The notes under the pieces were generated by a model. It was not told the DNA's origin. It searched no databases and saw nothing but the letters and a program-made list of their open reading frames with translations. Position numbers and translations under genes: made by a program. Positions 17,109 through 26,920 of a stretch of 64,000 bases of DNA are shown one piece after another (position 1 is the stretch's first letter; every line of letters starts with the position of its first letter). The stretch comes from JAUYQR01 sp031415015 (GTDB lineage: Bacteria > Pseudomonadota > Alphaproteobacteria > Rhodobacterales > Rhodobacteraceae). The stretch is from NCBI GenBank assembly GCA_031415015.1, contig JANOQT010000136.1:37992-101991 (forward strand), given 5' to 3'.

Positions 17109-20100
17109 ATGCAGATTGATTCGGGCTTTCAGAACTTTATCGGCACCGTCCAGAATAATATCGACAGCCTGCTGCAACAGGTCCGCAGTCAATTCGCGGC
17201 GGCATCGGCCAATAACCCCGACGCGCCGTTCCCCGCAGCCGGAACCCCGGCGTCCATAGACTCGATCATGGAGGCCCTCCAGGCCCTTGGCTATACCGAT
17301 ATAACCCGCGAACAGGCCAGCTTCCTGCGTGTGGCCTATAAGGGCGACGACGGGGCTGAACTGACTGTCGAGGACGTCGTCGGTGCCATGATCGCGGACG
17401 GCTTTCTCACGGGTACCTCGTCAGAGAGCGGCGTGACCTGGGCTCAGGACTACAGCGCCATCGACGGCCAGCGGTTGGCTGATGCGATCTTCTTTCAGGC
17501 GGACACACCCAACGCCCCGGTGGGCGAGTCACTCAACGCGCAACAGCTCGATTTCGCGCTGGAGCTTCTGACCGGGACATCCTCGACCGGCCTGCCGGAC
17601 GATCTCGCGCTTGACATCATCGCAGCCGCAGGTACGGACGGGGCGATCACCAAAGACCAACTGGCTGCATTTCTGAACACCGGTGCGGTCGATTTCGACG
17701 CGGTGGCCGGGCAGGATGCGGTGGTGGTCACCTCCACAGGGCCGAACCTGGCTGGCGCGCCGACCGGAACCGTGCCGGGCTTCCTGCTGGGCTACGATGC
17801 CAATGGCGACGGCGGGCTTGATGCGACGGAATTGCAGACCGCGCTGAACGCCAACGCCTATCAGGGTCAGGCCACCGATCTGGCCTCGGTGCAGATGCTG
17901 GTTGATCTCTATGGCTCCGACGTGAACGGCACCACTCTCATCACCGGGTTTGGCGTCAATGAGATGACCACCGACGGCGCGCTGCAGCAACTGCCAAACA
18001 CCGGCGGGGGCGCGGGCTTTGCGGTCGATCTGACCGCCGTTGACCCCGCCCGGATCACCACATTCCTGCTCAAAAGCGATACCAATGGCGACACCGAGCT
18101 GGACACCTTCGAATTGTCCAACGCGCTGTCCGCCAACCCGGCGGCAGGTGAACGCGTCGATCTGGGGCTGGCCGGCAGGCTTATCCAGATCTACGGCGGC
18201 GCTGACGGGGGTGTCGGCGTCGCCGCGCTGACCAACATGCTTGCAGACGGTGCCCTCGCGGTCGGGCAGGGCCCGGTCGGCAACCAGACCGGGGGCTTCC
18301 ACACCGATCTGGCGGCGGTCAGTGACGAAAGCATCGTCGACGCGGTCTTCCGCGCTGTCGGCAAGGATCCCGCCACCGACACCCTCACCGGGGCCGAGTT
18401 CGAGCAGGGCCTCGATCTCGTCACCGGCTATGAGCCGTTCGAGACCCCCGAACAGGCCGCTTACCTCGCGCAATTGCGCGGCACTGATGACGGCACCGGC
18501 AATTTCACCCTGACCCGTGACGAGGCGGTATCGGTCTTCACCTCGGGCGCCCTGACCCGGGCGCATAACGATGCCATAGACGGCACTTCTTACATCTTCT
18601 TCAATGCGAACTTCGATCATACCGTACCGGTGCATCGCAATCTCAGCTTCTGGGACACCGCGCTGAAAGACGTCGAAGGCGGCGCGGATGCGGTCGTATC
18701 CACGATCGCAAGCATAACCGGAAAGTCCGAGGCATTCGTCGCGGACCTGTTGAACGGTAACCTAAGCTTCGAACAGGCGATTGAACAAGGCGGGGAGAAT
18801 TTCCTCAACGACATCGCGGCCTTCGTCAAGACAGGCAGCGCCGAAGCGCTTGCCTTGGTGGACAAGCTTGGCGATGCGATCAAGACCGGGATCGAGGGCC
18901 TGTCCGACAATGCAAAAGCCTACGTTGACTTGATCACCGAGGATGCCAAGACCGGTACCGAGGACTTTGCCGTCCACCTGCTGGCCACGATCAGCGGTAT
19001 GTCGACCGAAGATGCCAAAGTCGCCCTCGAAAGTGCCGCCGACAAGTTGTTCACGACCGACCAGTTGTCAGCCCTTACCCTTGATGAGATGAAGGCGCTG
19101 ATCCCGAACTTCGATGAACTTTATGCGCAAGGTCTTGCCGCGCAGGAAGAGTTCCTCGCCGCACTGCCCGACACGACGGAAGGCCGCGCTCTGCTGGCGG
19201 AAGCAGGCTACACCGTCGATGAGTCCGGGCGCGTCCTTCACGCGGAAACTGGCCGGGAAATGACGGAAGAGGGCAAGAAGATCTTCTACAGTCAATATGC
19301 CCGTGTCGACGTCGCGGTCGAACTGAACAGCGGTATCGTGGAAGGCAGCGTCCTGGACGGGCTGCAAGGGCGGTTGTTCTTTACCATGCCGCGATATGAT
19401 GCCGAAGGGAACGAGTTCATCGAATTCCGTGTCCGCGAGCTGGACGAGGCGGGTGTCGATTATAGTGGTCCGAATGGTGGCGCGGACGCTGGGTTGGTGG
19501 CAGTCAGGGACCTGGTCATCCCATTCTACACGTCCGGCCCGAATGAGAATGATCGGGGCGATGTGCGCTACCAATCGTCCTTGGGCGTGATTGCAGAGGG
19601 CAGCTTCAACCTGAACGCGCTGGTCAGTGTCATCCCCGGTCTGGAAGGCTACGTCCAAGACGCGCCGCTTGCGGGTGCGGTACCATCGGTGCCGAACTAC
19701 CTTCTGCGAAAGGTCGACGTCGAATTCGGCGGCGGCGCAGGGTTCACCGTGGTGCACAACTTGTCACAAATGGACCCCAGTGATCGTTGGAAGCCGTTCA
19801 TTGGTGAGTTCTTTGGCGGCGCAGCAGGCGCAGCCACTGCCGTCGGAAGTATGGCATTGGCAGAAATCCTCTCCGTCGGGGGTGCAACAGAATACATTGC
19901 AAAATACGGCCTCGTGACGGGGCATGCCTCCGCCATGCTGGGGGCCTTCGCTGCAGATCTGACCTTGGCCAAGACCACCGAGACCTCGTCCGTGAGTTCC
20001 GGTGCCTTTGCGTGGGTCGCCGGCCGGCTGGGCAGCCCGACATTGAACGCGGGGCCCGCATGGGCACAACTCCGCGCCCGCCTTCAGTTCAACATCGGGC

Positions 20101-20123
20101 TCGATCTCTGGAAGACCTGGTAG
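17109..20123 (+). CDS. Large orphan protein with repeated EF-hand-like loops
   Basis: 1004 residues, acidic, not assigned to a family. Residues about 45-480 form roughly five modules of 85-95 residues, each helical with loops. Two loops are canonical EF-hand calcium loops, DANGDGGLDATE starting at D230 and DTNGDTELDTFE starting at D324, 94 residues apart; the others are degenerate. Residues about 500-720 are a helical, coiled-coil-like region. A strand-rich part (about 740-870) follows, then an Ala/Gly-rich hydrophobic segment near 890-960 ending in LDLWKTW. No signal peptide and no RTX nonapeptides. It could be an exported surface protein or effector; unknown. Confidence 0.8.
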   Translation: MQIDSGFQNFIGTVQNNIDSLLQQVRSQFAAASANNPDAPFPAAGTPASIDSIMEALQALGYTDITREQASFLRVAYKGDDGAELTVEDVVGAMIADGFLTGTSSESGVTWAQDYSAIDGQRLADAIFFQADTPNAPVGESLNAQQLDFALELLTGTSSTGLPDDLALDIIAAAGTDGAITKDQLAAFLNTGAVDFDAVAGQDAVVVTSTGPNLAGAPTGTVPGFLLGYDANGDGGLDATELQTALNANAYQGQATDLASVQMLVDLYGSDVNGTTLITGFGVNEMTTDGALQQLPNTGGGAGFAVDLTAVDPARITTFLLKSDTNGDTELDTFELSNALSANPAAGERVDLGLAGRLIQIYGGADGGVGVAALTNMLADGALAVGQGPVGNQTGGFHTDLAAVSDESIVDAVFRAVGKDPATDTLTGAEFEQGLDLVTGYEPFETPEQAAYLAQLRGTDDGTGNFTLTRDEAVSVFTSGALTRAHNDAIDGTSYIFFNANFDHTVPVHRNLSFWDTALKDVEGGADAVVSTIASITGKSEAFVADLLNGNLSFEQAIEQGGENFLNDIAAFVKTGSAEALALVDKLGDAIKTGIEGLSDNAKAYVDLITEDAKTGTEDFAVHLLATISGMSTEDAKVALESAADKLFTTDQLSALTLDEMKALIPNFDELYAQGLAAQEEFLAALPDTTEGRALLAEAGYTVDESGRVLHAETGREMTEEGKKIFYSQYARVDVAVELNSGIVEGSVLDGLQGRLFFTMPRYDAEGNEFIEFRVRELDEAGVDYSGPNGGADAGLVAVRDLVIPFYTSGPNENDRGDVRYQSSLGVIAEGSFNLNALVSVIPGLEGYVQDAPLAGAVPSVPNYLLRKVDVEFGGGAGFTVVHNLSQMDPSDRWKPFIGEFFGGAAGAATAVGSMALAEILSVGGATEYIAKYGLVTGHASAMLGAFAADLTLAKTTETSSVSSGAFAWVAGRLGSPTLNAGPAWAQLRARLQFNIGLDLWKTW

Positions 20124-20128
20124 CAACC

Positions 20129-20752
20129 CTACCCCTCCAGCACCTTCAGCACCTCGTCTGCAAGGGCCGCCACCTCGGCGGCCCCTGCGCCGCGCACCTC
20201 GCCCACACCAAGGCCTATACCCAGCGTTTCGGCATAGGCCACCCGCTGGCCAAGGGTGGACCCTGCCACCGCGCAAGCCTCCGCTGCCGCCGCCGCAACC
20301 TCGACGCCCAGCCGTGTGCCCGCCTTGACCCGGTTCATCACGATCAGCGCCCGCCGCCCCTCACGCGCGACCAGATCGAACACCCCGTCGGTGGCCCACA
20401 GGTCCACCATGGATTCCGCCACCGGCACCAGCACCAGATCCGCCTCGCGCAGCGCGGGCCGCAGATCGGCATCCACCTTGGGCGGCGTATCGACGATCAC
20501 GATATCCACCAGCTTGCGCAGCTTTTCGCACTCATAGCCCACGCCCCAGGCCGACGCAGTGGAAAACTCCATCCCCGCTTCGCCCAGCCGCGCCCGCCGC
20601 GCCAGAAACCAGCGGCCAAGGCTGCCCTGGGGGTCGGTGTCCAGCAGCGCCACCCGCATCCCGCGCCGCACGAATTCCACGCCCAGGTTTACCGCCAGCG
20701 TGGTCTTTCCCGACCCGCCCTTCTGCTGCGCCACAGTAATGACCATTCCCAT
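20129..20752 (-). CDS. ParA-family ATPase (orphan)
   Basis: 207 residues from the ATG at 20752, which follows GGGAG. Deviant Walker A: VAQQKGGSGKTTLAVNLG near the N-terminus; A' region VALLDTDPQGSLGRW; Walker B IVIVDTPPKVDADLR. These proteins position DNA or cellular cargo by ATP-dependent nucleoid binding. No parB or parS-like repeat is adjacent, and the genome-segregation ParA is normally with gidB/parB, so this is an orphan of the MinD/ParA superfamily. It converges on the 1004-residue gene with only five bases between stops. Confidence 0.88.
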   Translation of the reverse strand: MGMVITVAQQKGGSGKTTLAVNLGVEFVRRGMRVALLDTDPQGSLGRWFLARRARLGEAGMEFSTASAWGVGYECEKLRKLVDIVIVDTPPKVDADLRPALREADLVLVPVAESMVDLWATDGVFDLVAREGRRALIVMNRVKAGTRLGVEVAAAAAEACAVAGSTLGQRVAYAETLGIGLGVGEVRGAGAAEVAALADEVLKVLEG

Positions 20753-21010
20753 CGCGATTCTCCCGTTGCTGCAACGCAGCATAGCCCCTATTGCCAGCGC
20801 GGCACAGGCGTATGCGCGGCAGTGGCGGCCAGCACGCTCAGAGACATGGTTTTCTGTTGGGTTGAGCGGTTAAGCACTGGCGACGTTGGCGTCACGATGC
20901 TTGTCTGCAGCCTGCCTGCCGGCCAGACACTCGGGCACGGCAAAAGTCCCGGCCAATCGCGTCGTCAGAACCCGGGTGATGGATCGAAGCCACCCAACGC
21001 TCCGCTTCCT

Positions 21011-21442
21011 TCAGACCAGCCGAAGCGCCACGCGGTCGCGCAGGACATGGTCAAAGCCGATGTGAAAGCTTGCGTCGGTGACCGGATCGGGCAGGCACAC
21101 CGCCGTGCGGCGCCCCATCGGATAGGCCGGCACATCAAACTCGCGGCTGATCAGGATCACGCGCATCTTCGCTTCTGCGGCGATCAGCGTGGATATGGCC
21201 CGCTCTGCCGCGATGGTCCCGCCAAAAGCGTCGCATTCCATAACGAAAAGATCGTAGCCCATCGGGTCATCCAGGATCGCCGAAAGCGCTGCATAAAGCT
21301 CGGTTTCGGTATCAACCACACTGCCGAACGTGGCCAACCGCTGTGCTGTCACACCCTCTGCCTGACCCGACAGAAGCATAACCCGCACCCCAAAACTGTG
21401 TGGTAAGATATGACGATTTTCTGTTCTTGCTAGGGTCCGCAT
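21011..21442 (-). CDS. Receiver-like (CheY-fold) protein without clear phospho-acceptor context
   Basis: 143 residues from the ATG at 21442, chosen because GGAGG lies 8 bases upstream; an ATG at 21457 is possible. The pattern VRVMLLSGQAEGVTAQRLATFG, then YDLFVMECDAFGG, then MRVILISREFDVPAY follows the beta-alpha order of a response-regulator receiver domain. Aspartates fall in the DLFVMECD stretch, but the conserved T/S and K positions are not convincing, so it may be a pseudo-receiver. No histidine kinase is adjacent. Confidence 0.55.
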   Translation of the reverse strand: MRTLARTENRHILPHSFGVRVMLLSGQAEGVTAQRLATFGSVVDTETELYAALSAILDDPMGYDLFVMECDAFGGTIAAERAISTLIAAEAKMRVILISREFDVPAYPMGRRTAVCLPDPVTDASFHIGFDHVLRDRVALRLV

Positions 21443-21696
21443 GCGCACTGCCTCCATCTCTTTTCAACAGACTGTCCCGGCAATGCGGTCAGCATTCGCC
21501 GGAATTAAGAAATTTTACAGGTAATTTGTCCAGCCCGCGCCACATTCAAGCAAGGGTTGTCAGGGCCCGGCACCGTCTCAGCGTCAGGGTTGCAGGAAAG
21601 GCCTCCTTCGTCGAATGTCCGTACCTTTGTGCCTTCTGTTAGCCTATTCTTAACCAAATTGCAGCACCTCTTGCATCCCCCGCACGCGAATCATGC

Positions 21697-22458
21697 ATGG
21701 AACCCGCCGAAATGACCCGTCACGCCAACCTCAACCACTGGTCACAACGGATGGACATGGCCGCCGCTTTTCGCTGGGCGGTCCGGCTCAACCTGCACGA
21801 GGCCGTGGCAAACCACTTCTCGCTGGCGGTCAATCCGCAGGGCTCACGCTTCCTGATCAATCCCAACGGGCGGCATTTCGCGCGGATCACCGCGTCGTCG
21901 CTGATCGAGATTGATGCCGATGATCCGGCAACGATGACGCGCCCCGATGCCCCGGATCCCACCGCCTGGGGCCTGCACGGCGCCGTCCACCGCGCCTGCC
22001 CGCATGCGGTCTGCGTGATGCATGTGCACTCCATCCACGCCACAGTTCTGGCCAGCCTTGCCGACAGCCGCCTGCCCGCAATCGACCAGAATACCGCAAT
22101 GTTCCACAACCGGCTGGTCGTGGATGACCACTACGGCGGCATGGCGTTTGACGAGGAAGGCGCGCGCTGCGCCGCCCTGCTCGCCGACCCGAAAATCACC
22201 ACGATGGTCATGGGCAACCACGGTGTGCTGATCATTGGCCGCACCGTCGCCGAAACCTTCAACCGTCTCACGTACTTCGAACGCGCCGCAGAAACCTATA
22301 TCCTTGCCCTGCAGACCGGCCGCCCCCTGCGCCTGCTGTCCGAAGCGGTCGCCGAAAAAACCGCCCGGGAATGGGAGACCTACCCCGGCTTTGCCGACGC
22401 GCACCTGTCCGAATTGCGCGCAATCCTTGATGCAGAAGACCCCGGATACGCAGCCTAG
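21697..22458 (+). CDS. Class II aldolase/adducin family protein
   Basis: 253-residue cytoplasmic protein. The zinc-binding H-x-H is visible in CVMHVHSIHATVLAS and a third histidine lies in VMGNHGVLIIGRTVAETFN, both standard in class II aldolases such as fuculose-phosphate aldolase; ANHFSLAVNP marks the N-terminal part. Substrate is not deducible. Several ATGs lie close together (21693 in another frame, 21697, 21712), none with a strong ribosome site; 21697 keeps the longest frame. It precedes betC by 250 bases on the same strand. Confidence 0.88.
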   Translation: MEPAEMTRHANLNHWSQRMDMAAAFRWAVRLNLHEAVANHFSLAVNPQGSRFLINPNGRHFARITASSLIEIDADDPATMTRPDAPDPTAWGLHGAVHRACPHAVCVMHVHSIHATVLASLADSRLPAIDQNTAMFHNRLVVDDHYGGMAFDEEGARCAALLADPKITTMVMGNHGVLIIGRTVAETFNRLTYFERAAETYILALQTGRPLRLLSEAVAEKTAREWETYPGFADAHLSELRAILDAEDPGYAA

Positions 22459-22708
22459 ACGAATCCGCGCGCCCGGCGCCTGCTACCCACCCCTGCACCT
22501 CGCCCGCCCTCGCCGTCGTGCAGGCGGGCACATCCGCACCCGGGCCGACGCCGCAGGACGATGCACCCCTGTCCCACCTGACCTTTCAGCACCTGCATGG
22601 CGCTGCCGTCAAATGGCGGATATGACTGGCGCGCGTCGGTGCAGGACCATTCAAGCCGCTCCTGCCCGACCATTCTCGCCGTGCAAGACTTCGCAGGAAA
22701 GGCCACAG

Positions 22709-24214
22709 ATGAGCCCCCGCCCCAACATTCTGATCCTGATGGTCGATCAACTTAACGGCACGCTGTTCCCTGATGGCCCCGCCGATTTCCTGCACGCCCC
22801 GAACCTCAAACGCCTCGCCGCGCATTCGGCCCGCTTTGCCAACTGCTACACCGCCTCGCCGCTGTGCGCGCCCGCCCGCGCCTCGGTCATGTCGGGCCAG
22901 CTGCCCTCTCGCACCCGCGTTTATGACAACGCGGCCGAGTTTGCGTCCGACATCCCGACCTACGCCCATCACCTGCGCCGTGCTGGCTATTACACCGCCC
23001 TGTCCGGCAAGATGCATTTCGTCGGCCCCGATCAGCTGCACGGGTTCGAAGACCGGCTGACCACCGACATCTACCCCGCCGATTTCGGCTGGACCCCGGA
23101 CTACCGCAAACCCGGCGAACGGATCGACTGGTGGTATCACAACCTTGGCTCCGTCACTGGCGCGGGGGTGGCTGAAATCACCAACCAGCTGGAATATGAC
23201 GACGACGTCGCGCATCAGGCCACCCAAAAGCTGTACGACCTGTCACGCGGCCAGGACGACCGGCCGTGGTGCCTGACCGTCAGCTTCACCCACCCGCACG
23301 ACCCCTTCGTCGCCCGCCGCAAATACTGGGACTTTTATGATGGCGCGCCCGAACTCGACGCCCCCACCCCTATCCGCTATCAGGATCAGGACCCTCATTC
23401 CCAACGCCTGATGGACGCCTGCGACCACACCGCCTTCGACATCACCGACGCACAGGTCCGCCGCGCCCGACAGGGCTATTTCGCCAACATCTCCTACGTC
23501 GATGACAAGATCGGCGAGATCTTCGCGGTGCTGGAGACGACGCGCCAGGAAGCGACCGTGGTGTTCCTCTCCGACCATGGCGAAATGCTGGGCGACCGGG
23601 GCCTCTGGTTCAAGATGAACTTCTTCGAAGGCTCGGCCCGCGTGCCTTTGATGATCTCTTCCCCCGAAATCAACCCCGGGCGGATCGACACGCCGGTCTC
23701 CACCATCGACCTTGCGCCCACACTTGCAGCACTTGCGGGGATTTCGATGGACGAGGTCATGCCATGGACCGAAGGCGTGAACCTGATCCCGGTCGCCTCA
23801 GGTGGCCCCCGCCCTGCCGTGGCGATGGAATACGCCGCCGAAGGCACGATCACACCGATGGTCGCCCTGCGCGAAGGGGCGTGGAAATACATCCGCTGCC
23901 CCGCCGACCCTGACCTTCTGTTCGACCTATCCAGCGACCCCCACGAACGTCACAACCTCGCCGCCGACCCCCGCGCCACCGCGATCCTGTCGCATTTCCA
24001 GACCCTTGCTGACCAGCGCTGGGATCTCGCCGCCTATGACGCCGCCGTCCGCGAAAGCCAGGCCCGCCGCTGGGTGGTCTATGAGGCGCTGCGCAACGGG
24101 GCCTACTATCCTTGGGACCACCAACCCCTCCGCGCCGCATCGGAACGCTACATGCGCAACCACATGGACCTGAACCTGCTGGAGGACAGCAAGCGGTTCC
24201 CAAGGGGCGAATAG
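22709..24214 (+). CDS. betC: Choline-sulfatase
   Basis: Hydrolyses choline-O-sulfate to choline and sulfate, feeding glycine betaine synthesis. 501 residues from the ATG at 22709 after AGGAAAGG. The formylglycine site is C53 in SPLCAPARAS (C-x-P-x-R); the metal-binding N-terminus is NILILMVDQLNG and the second metal site includes FLSDHGEMLGDRGLW. The C-terminal WDLAAYDAAVRESQARRWVV and YPWDHQP segments are typical of BetC and set it apart from arylsulfatases. No betA, betB or betI is adjacent, but a carnitine-to-betaine cluster lies 4 kb downstream. Confidence 0.93.
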   Translation: MSPRPNILILMVDQLNGTLFPDGPADFLHAPNLKRLAAHSARFANCYTASPLCAPARASVMSGQLPSRTRVYDNAAEFASDIPTYAHHLRRAGYYTALSGKMHFVGPDQLHGFEDRLTTDIYPADFGWTPDYRKPGERIDWWYHNLGSVTGAGVAEITNQLEYDDDVAHQATQKLYDLSRGQDDRPWCLTVSFTHPHDPFVARRKYWDFYDGAPELDAPTPIRYQDQDPHSQRLMDACDHTAFDITDAQVRRARQGYFANISYVDDKIGEIFAVLETTRQEATVVFLSDHGEMLGDRGLWFKMNFFEGSARVPLMISSPEINPGRIDTPVSTIDLAPTLAALAGISMDEVMPWTEGVNLIPVASGGPRPAVAMEYAAEGTITPMVALREGAWKYIRCPADPDLLFDLSSDPHERHNLAADPRATAILSHFQTLADQRWDLAAYDAAVRESQARRWVVYEALRNGAYYPWDHQPLRAASERYMRNHMDLNLLEDSKRFPRGE

Positions 24215-24313
24215 GGTCCGCGCCCCAAGCTCGACGGGCGGTTTCCGGGTATTTGTGGCAATGCCCGACCCGATCTTGCTTTGAACATGTCCGAAGCAGA
24301 GGAAATGGGTCGA

Positions 24314-24829
24314 TCAAACTCTTAGCGGTTTTGGAGGAGACAGACGAAAGCTTAGTCGCTCGATCTCCAATGCAGTATGATCGGTTCGCTCGATGTACGC
24401 CTCAAATGCATCAGGTAACATCACACCTATTTCCGGCGAGCCTTGCGTGAGCATGTGTAGCAGTTTGCGCCCCTCGTTCTCCACCTCGGCGATATGGCGT
24501 GTGTCGGCGCGTCGGAAATCCTGCGGACCAAGTGTCATGCGATGCGGATCGTGATGGACCTCCCATTGCTCGCGCGTGGCGCGGCAAGCGGCCTGGAGTG
24601 ACAAAAGGCTCCTTCTTGCGTTCGCGAGTCCTTCTTGGGCTCTAACTCTCAGAGCCATGCGATCAGAATCCTTTGTCGCTTCGATTGCTTGCTTTGCCAC
24701 CCTGAAAGCGAGTGCGGCAAGAATAAGCGCTGCCACAGCAAGCAGCAACGAAGATAGCTCAAAGAAGTTTTCGCGTACGTATCTAGTGCTTGCTTCCATA
24801 ATTCGGTCTGCCCACGGCTCCCTTTTCAT
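24314..24829 (-). CDS. Hypothetical membrane-anchored helical protein
   Basis: 171 residues with one membrane helix (LSSLLLAVAALILAALAFRV, about 26-45) followed by a long amphipathic helix likely to be coiled-coil (AKQAIEATKDSDRMALRVRA). The C-terminal half is acidic and helical. No family recognised. Composition is AT-richer than the flanks. Its layout resembles that of the small protein at 14847-15188 but the sequences are not obviously related. Confidence 0.6.
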   Translation of the reverse strand: MKREPWADRIMEASTRYVRENFFELSSLLLAVAALILAALAFRVAKQAIEATKDSDRMALRVRAQEGLANARRSLLSLQAACRATREQWEVHHDPHRMTLGPQDFRRADTRHIAEVENEGRKLLHMLTQGSPEIGVMLPDAFEAYIERTDHTALEIERLSFRLSPPKPLRV

Positions 24830-25177
24830 CCCAACGTGATTTGGTGTCCATGTTGTTCGACCGCAAGTATTGTCGATCTCTCAATTTTACCGACGCAAGT
24901 TAAGTCAGATTGCGTCTCTAGATTGGATGCACTGTCATGCGACGCGTAGGGTGGGTGCCAACCCACCATTTCTCCGCATCCGCCCGCGATTCGCCCCGCA
25001 GGGTTAACGCCCCCGATACGCTACGTACTCGCAGACGGCAGGAAGACATAAGGAAGACGGGATAAAGACAGGCCTTCTGGTCCAAAAGCGACCGATTACC
25101 TATGCGGCGTCAATAGGTTGTGGCCATAGCCCGATACCCCTCGACCACTCCCCCCTTCACCTTTCGCAAAGCCAAAG
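24830..25177. other. Intergenic region containing a REP element
   Basis: Holds the REP palindrome at 24946-24967 and otherwise AT-richer non-coding sequence upstream of the 24.3 kb gene. No gene or promoter can be supported. A short minus frame at 25110-25367 overlaps the GMC oxidoreductase end and is a shadow. Confidence 0.5.
24946..24967 (+). repeat. REP palindrome, third GTAG family
   Basis: GTAG followed by arms GGTGGGT and ACCCACC around a four-base loop. Same architecture as the REPs near the RAYT gene at 15.4 kb but a different stem sequence. Confidence 0.65.
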
Positions 25178-26788
25178 TCACCGCGCATCCCCCAACACCA
25201 TCTCCGCCCCCTTCCAGCCCATCAGCATCGCAGGCGCATTGGTATTTCCCGCAATGATCGTCGGAAAAGCGCTGGCGTCGATCACCCGCAGGCCCGCCAC
25301 TCCATGCACCCTCAGCCCCGCATCCACCACCGATCCTGCCGCGTCCGGCCCAATCCGGCAGGTGCAACTCGGATGATAGACCGTCCCCGACCGGGCGCGA
25401 AAATCGCCGATCAGGTCTTCGTCCGTCGCCACCGCAGGTCCCGGCCGCAACTCCTCCTTGATCAGCCGCGCCAAAGCCGGTTGTGCTGCGATGTTGCGCA
25501 CGTATTTCACCGCCGCCAGCATTTCCTCGACATCATGGTTGGTCGAAAACGCATTCGCCGTAATCACCGGATGCTGCAACGGATCGGCTGTGCGCAAGCG
25601 GATATGTCCGCGGCTGGTCGGCCGACAGTTTGACAGACCGATACTCATCCCCGACCAAGGGTCCGGCGTCAGCAAGGGCCGCTCGCCGTTGCGCGGGATC
25701 AGCGTGGAAAACGCCTGCATGTACAGTTGCATGTTAGGCCGCGACAGATCGGGTGAAGTGCGGAAAAACCCGCCCGCATGGTTGATGCTTTTGGCCAACG
25801 GCCCGCTGCCGGTCAGAAAATACTGCATCCCCGCGCGCAGCTTGCCCCACCACGGGCGCAGTTCATCATTGTAGGTCGGCACGGTCATCGACCAGGTGTA
25901 ATTCAGCCCCTGATGGTCGCTCAGATGATCGCCCACATTCGCGTTTTCGCGCAGGACCGGGATGCCCAAACCCTGCAACAACACCCCCGGCCCCACCCCC
26001 GACAGTTGCAACAGCTGGGGCGAGTTGATCGCCCCGCCCGACAGAATGACCTCGCCCTTCGCGCGCAAGGTGTGGCTTTCGCCGCCGCGACGATACTCCA
26101 CCCCCACCGCGCGGCCGCCCTCGATCATTACCCGCGTCACCATCGCCCGGGTGATCACCCGGACGTTCGCCCGCTTCATCGCCGGGCGCAGGAACGCCCG
26201 CGCCGCCGAATTCCGCCGCCCGTCCTTGATCGTCATCTGATAGACGCCCGCGCCTTCCTGCCGCTCACCGTTGAAATCCGGCGTCTCGGGCAGTCCGGCC
26301 GAGGCACAGGCCGCCACATAGTCTGTCACCAGAGGATGCAGCCCCGACCGGTTCGCCGACACAAACAGCGGCCCGCCCGCGCCACGCCAGTCATCCGCGC
26401 CCGCCTCGGTATCCTCCATCGCCTTATAGGCCTGCAGGCACTCCTCCCAGCCCCAACCGGGGTTCACCCCCCACTCGTCGTAATCCTCCCGGTGCCCCCG
26501 GATATAGACCATCGCGTTGATCGAGGAGGATCCGCCCAGCACCTTGCCACGCGGCCAGTGATCCCGGTTGCCCGCCATCCCCGGGTCGGGCTCGGTCTTG
26601 TACATCCAGTTCACCGCCGGATCGTAGAACAGCTTGCCATAGCCCAACGGCAACTGCACAAAGAACCGCCGGTCCGTGCCCCCCGCCTCCAGCACCGTCA
26701 CCCGATGTCTGCCCGAGGCCGACAGCCGCTCGGCCAGCACACAGCCAGCGCTGCCCGCGCCCACAATGATGTAATCCGTCTCGTCCAT
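25178..26788 (-). CDS. GMC family FAD-dependent oxidoreductase (alcohol/choline dehydrogenase-like)
   Basis: 536 residues from the ATG at 26788; longer frames add a non-homologous tail. FAD-binding YIIVGAGSAGCVLAERLS at the N-terminus, the GMC signature GKVLGGSSSINAMVYIRG near residue 80, and C-terminal YHPSCTCRIG and NTNAPAMLMG carrying the active-site His and Asn. Members oxidise primary alcohols or choline. The segment after the FAD motif resembles alcohol dehydrogenases more than BetA, so I would not call it choline dehydrogenase despite nearby betC. Confidence 0.88.
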   Translation of the reverse strand: MDETDYIIVGAGSAGCVLAERLSASGRHRVTVLEAGGTDRRFFVQLPLGYGKLFYDPAVNWMYKTEPDPGMAGNRDHWPRGKVLGGSSSINAMVYIRGHREDYDEWGVNPGWGWEECLQAYKAMEDTEAGADDWRGAGGPLFVSANRSGLHPLVTDYVAACASAGLPETPDFNGERQEGAGVYQMTIKDGRRNSAARAFLRPAMKRANVRVITRAMVTRVMIEGGRAVGVEYRRGGESHTLRAKGEVILSGGAINSPQLLQLSGVGPGVLLQGLGIPVLRENANVGDHLSDHQGLNYTWSMTVPTYNDELRPWWGKLRAGMQYFLTGSGPLAKSINHAGGFFRTSPDLSRPNMQLYMQAFSTLIPRNGERPLLTPDPWSGMSIGLSNCRPTSRGHIRLRTADPLQHPVITANAFSTNHDVEEMLAAVKYVRNIAAQPALARLIKEELRPGPAVATDEDLIGDFRARSGTVYHPSCTCRIGPDAAGSVVDAGLRVHGVAGLRVIDASAFPTIIAGNTNAPAMLMGWKGAEMVLGDAR

Positions 26789-26920
26789 GCAGTCCCCCGG
26801 CACGTCCCGCGTCACCCTAGCCGGGGGGCAGCAGCCGAACCGTCCGCTTTGCGACACCAGATGTCGCATTAGCCTCCCCTCCCCCTCTGTGGTGAGGGGA
26901 TGGGGGTGGCGGGCCGCCTG

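Noticed and set aside
25178..26788. Calling the GMC oxidoreductase choline dehydrogenase (betA)
   Set aside because: The residues after the FAD motif are closer to alcohol dehydrogenases of the family, and betB/betI are absent nearby.
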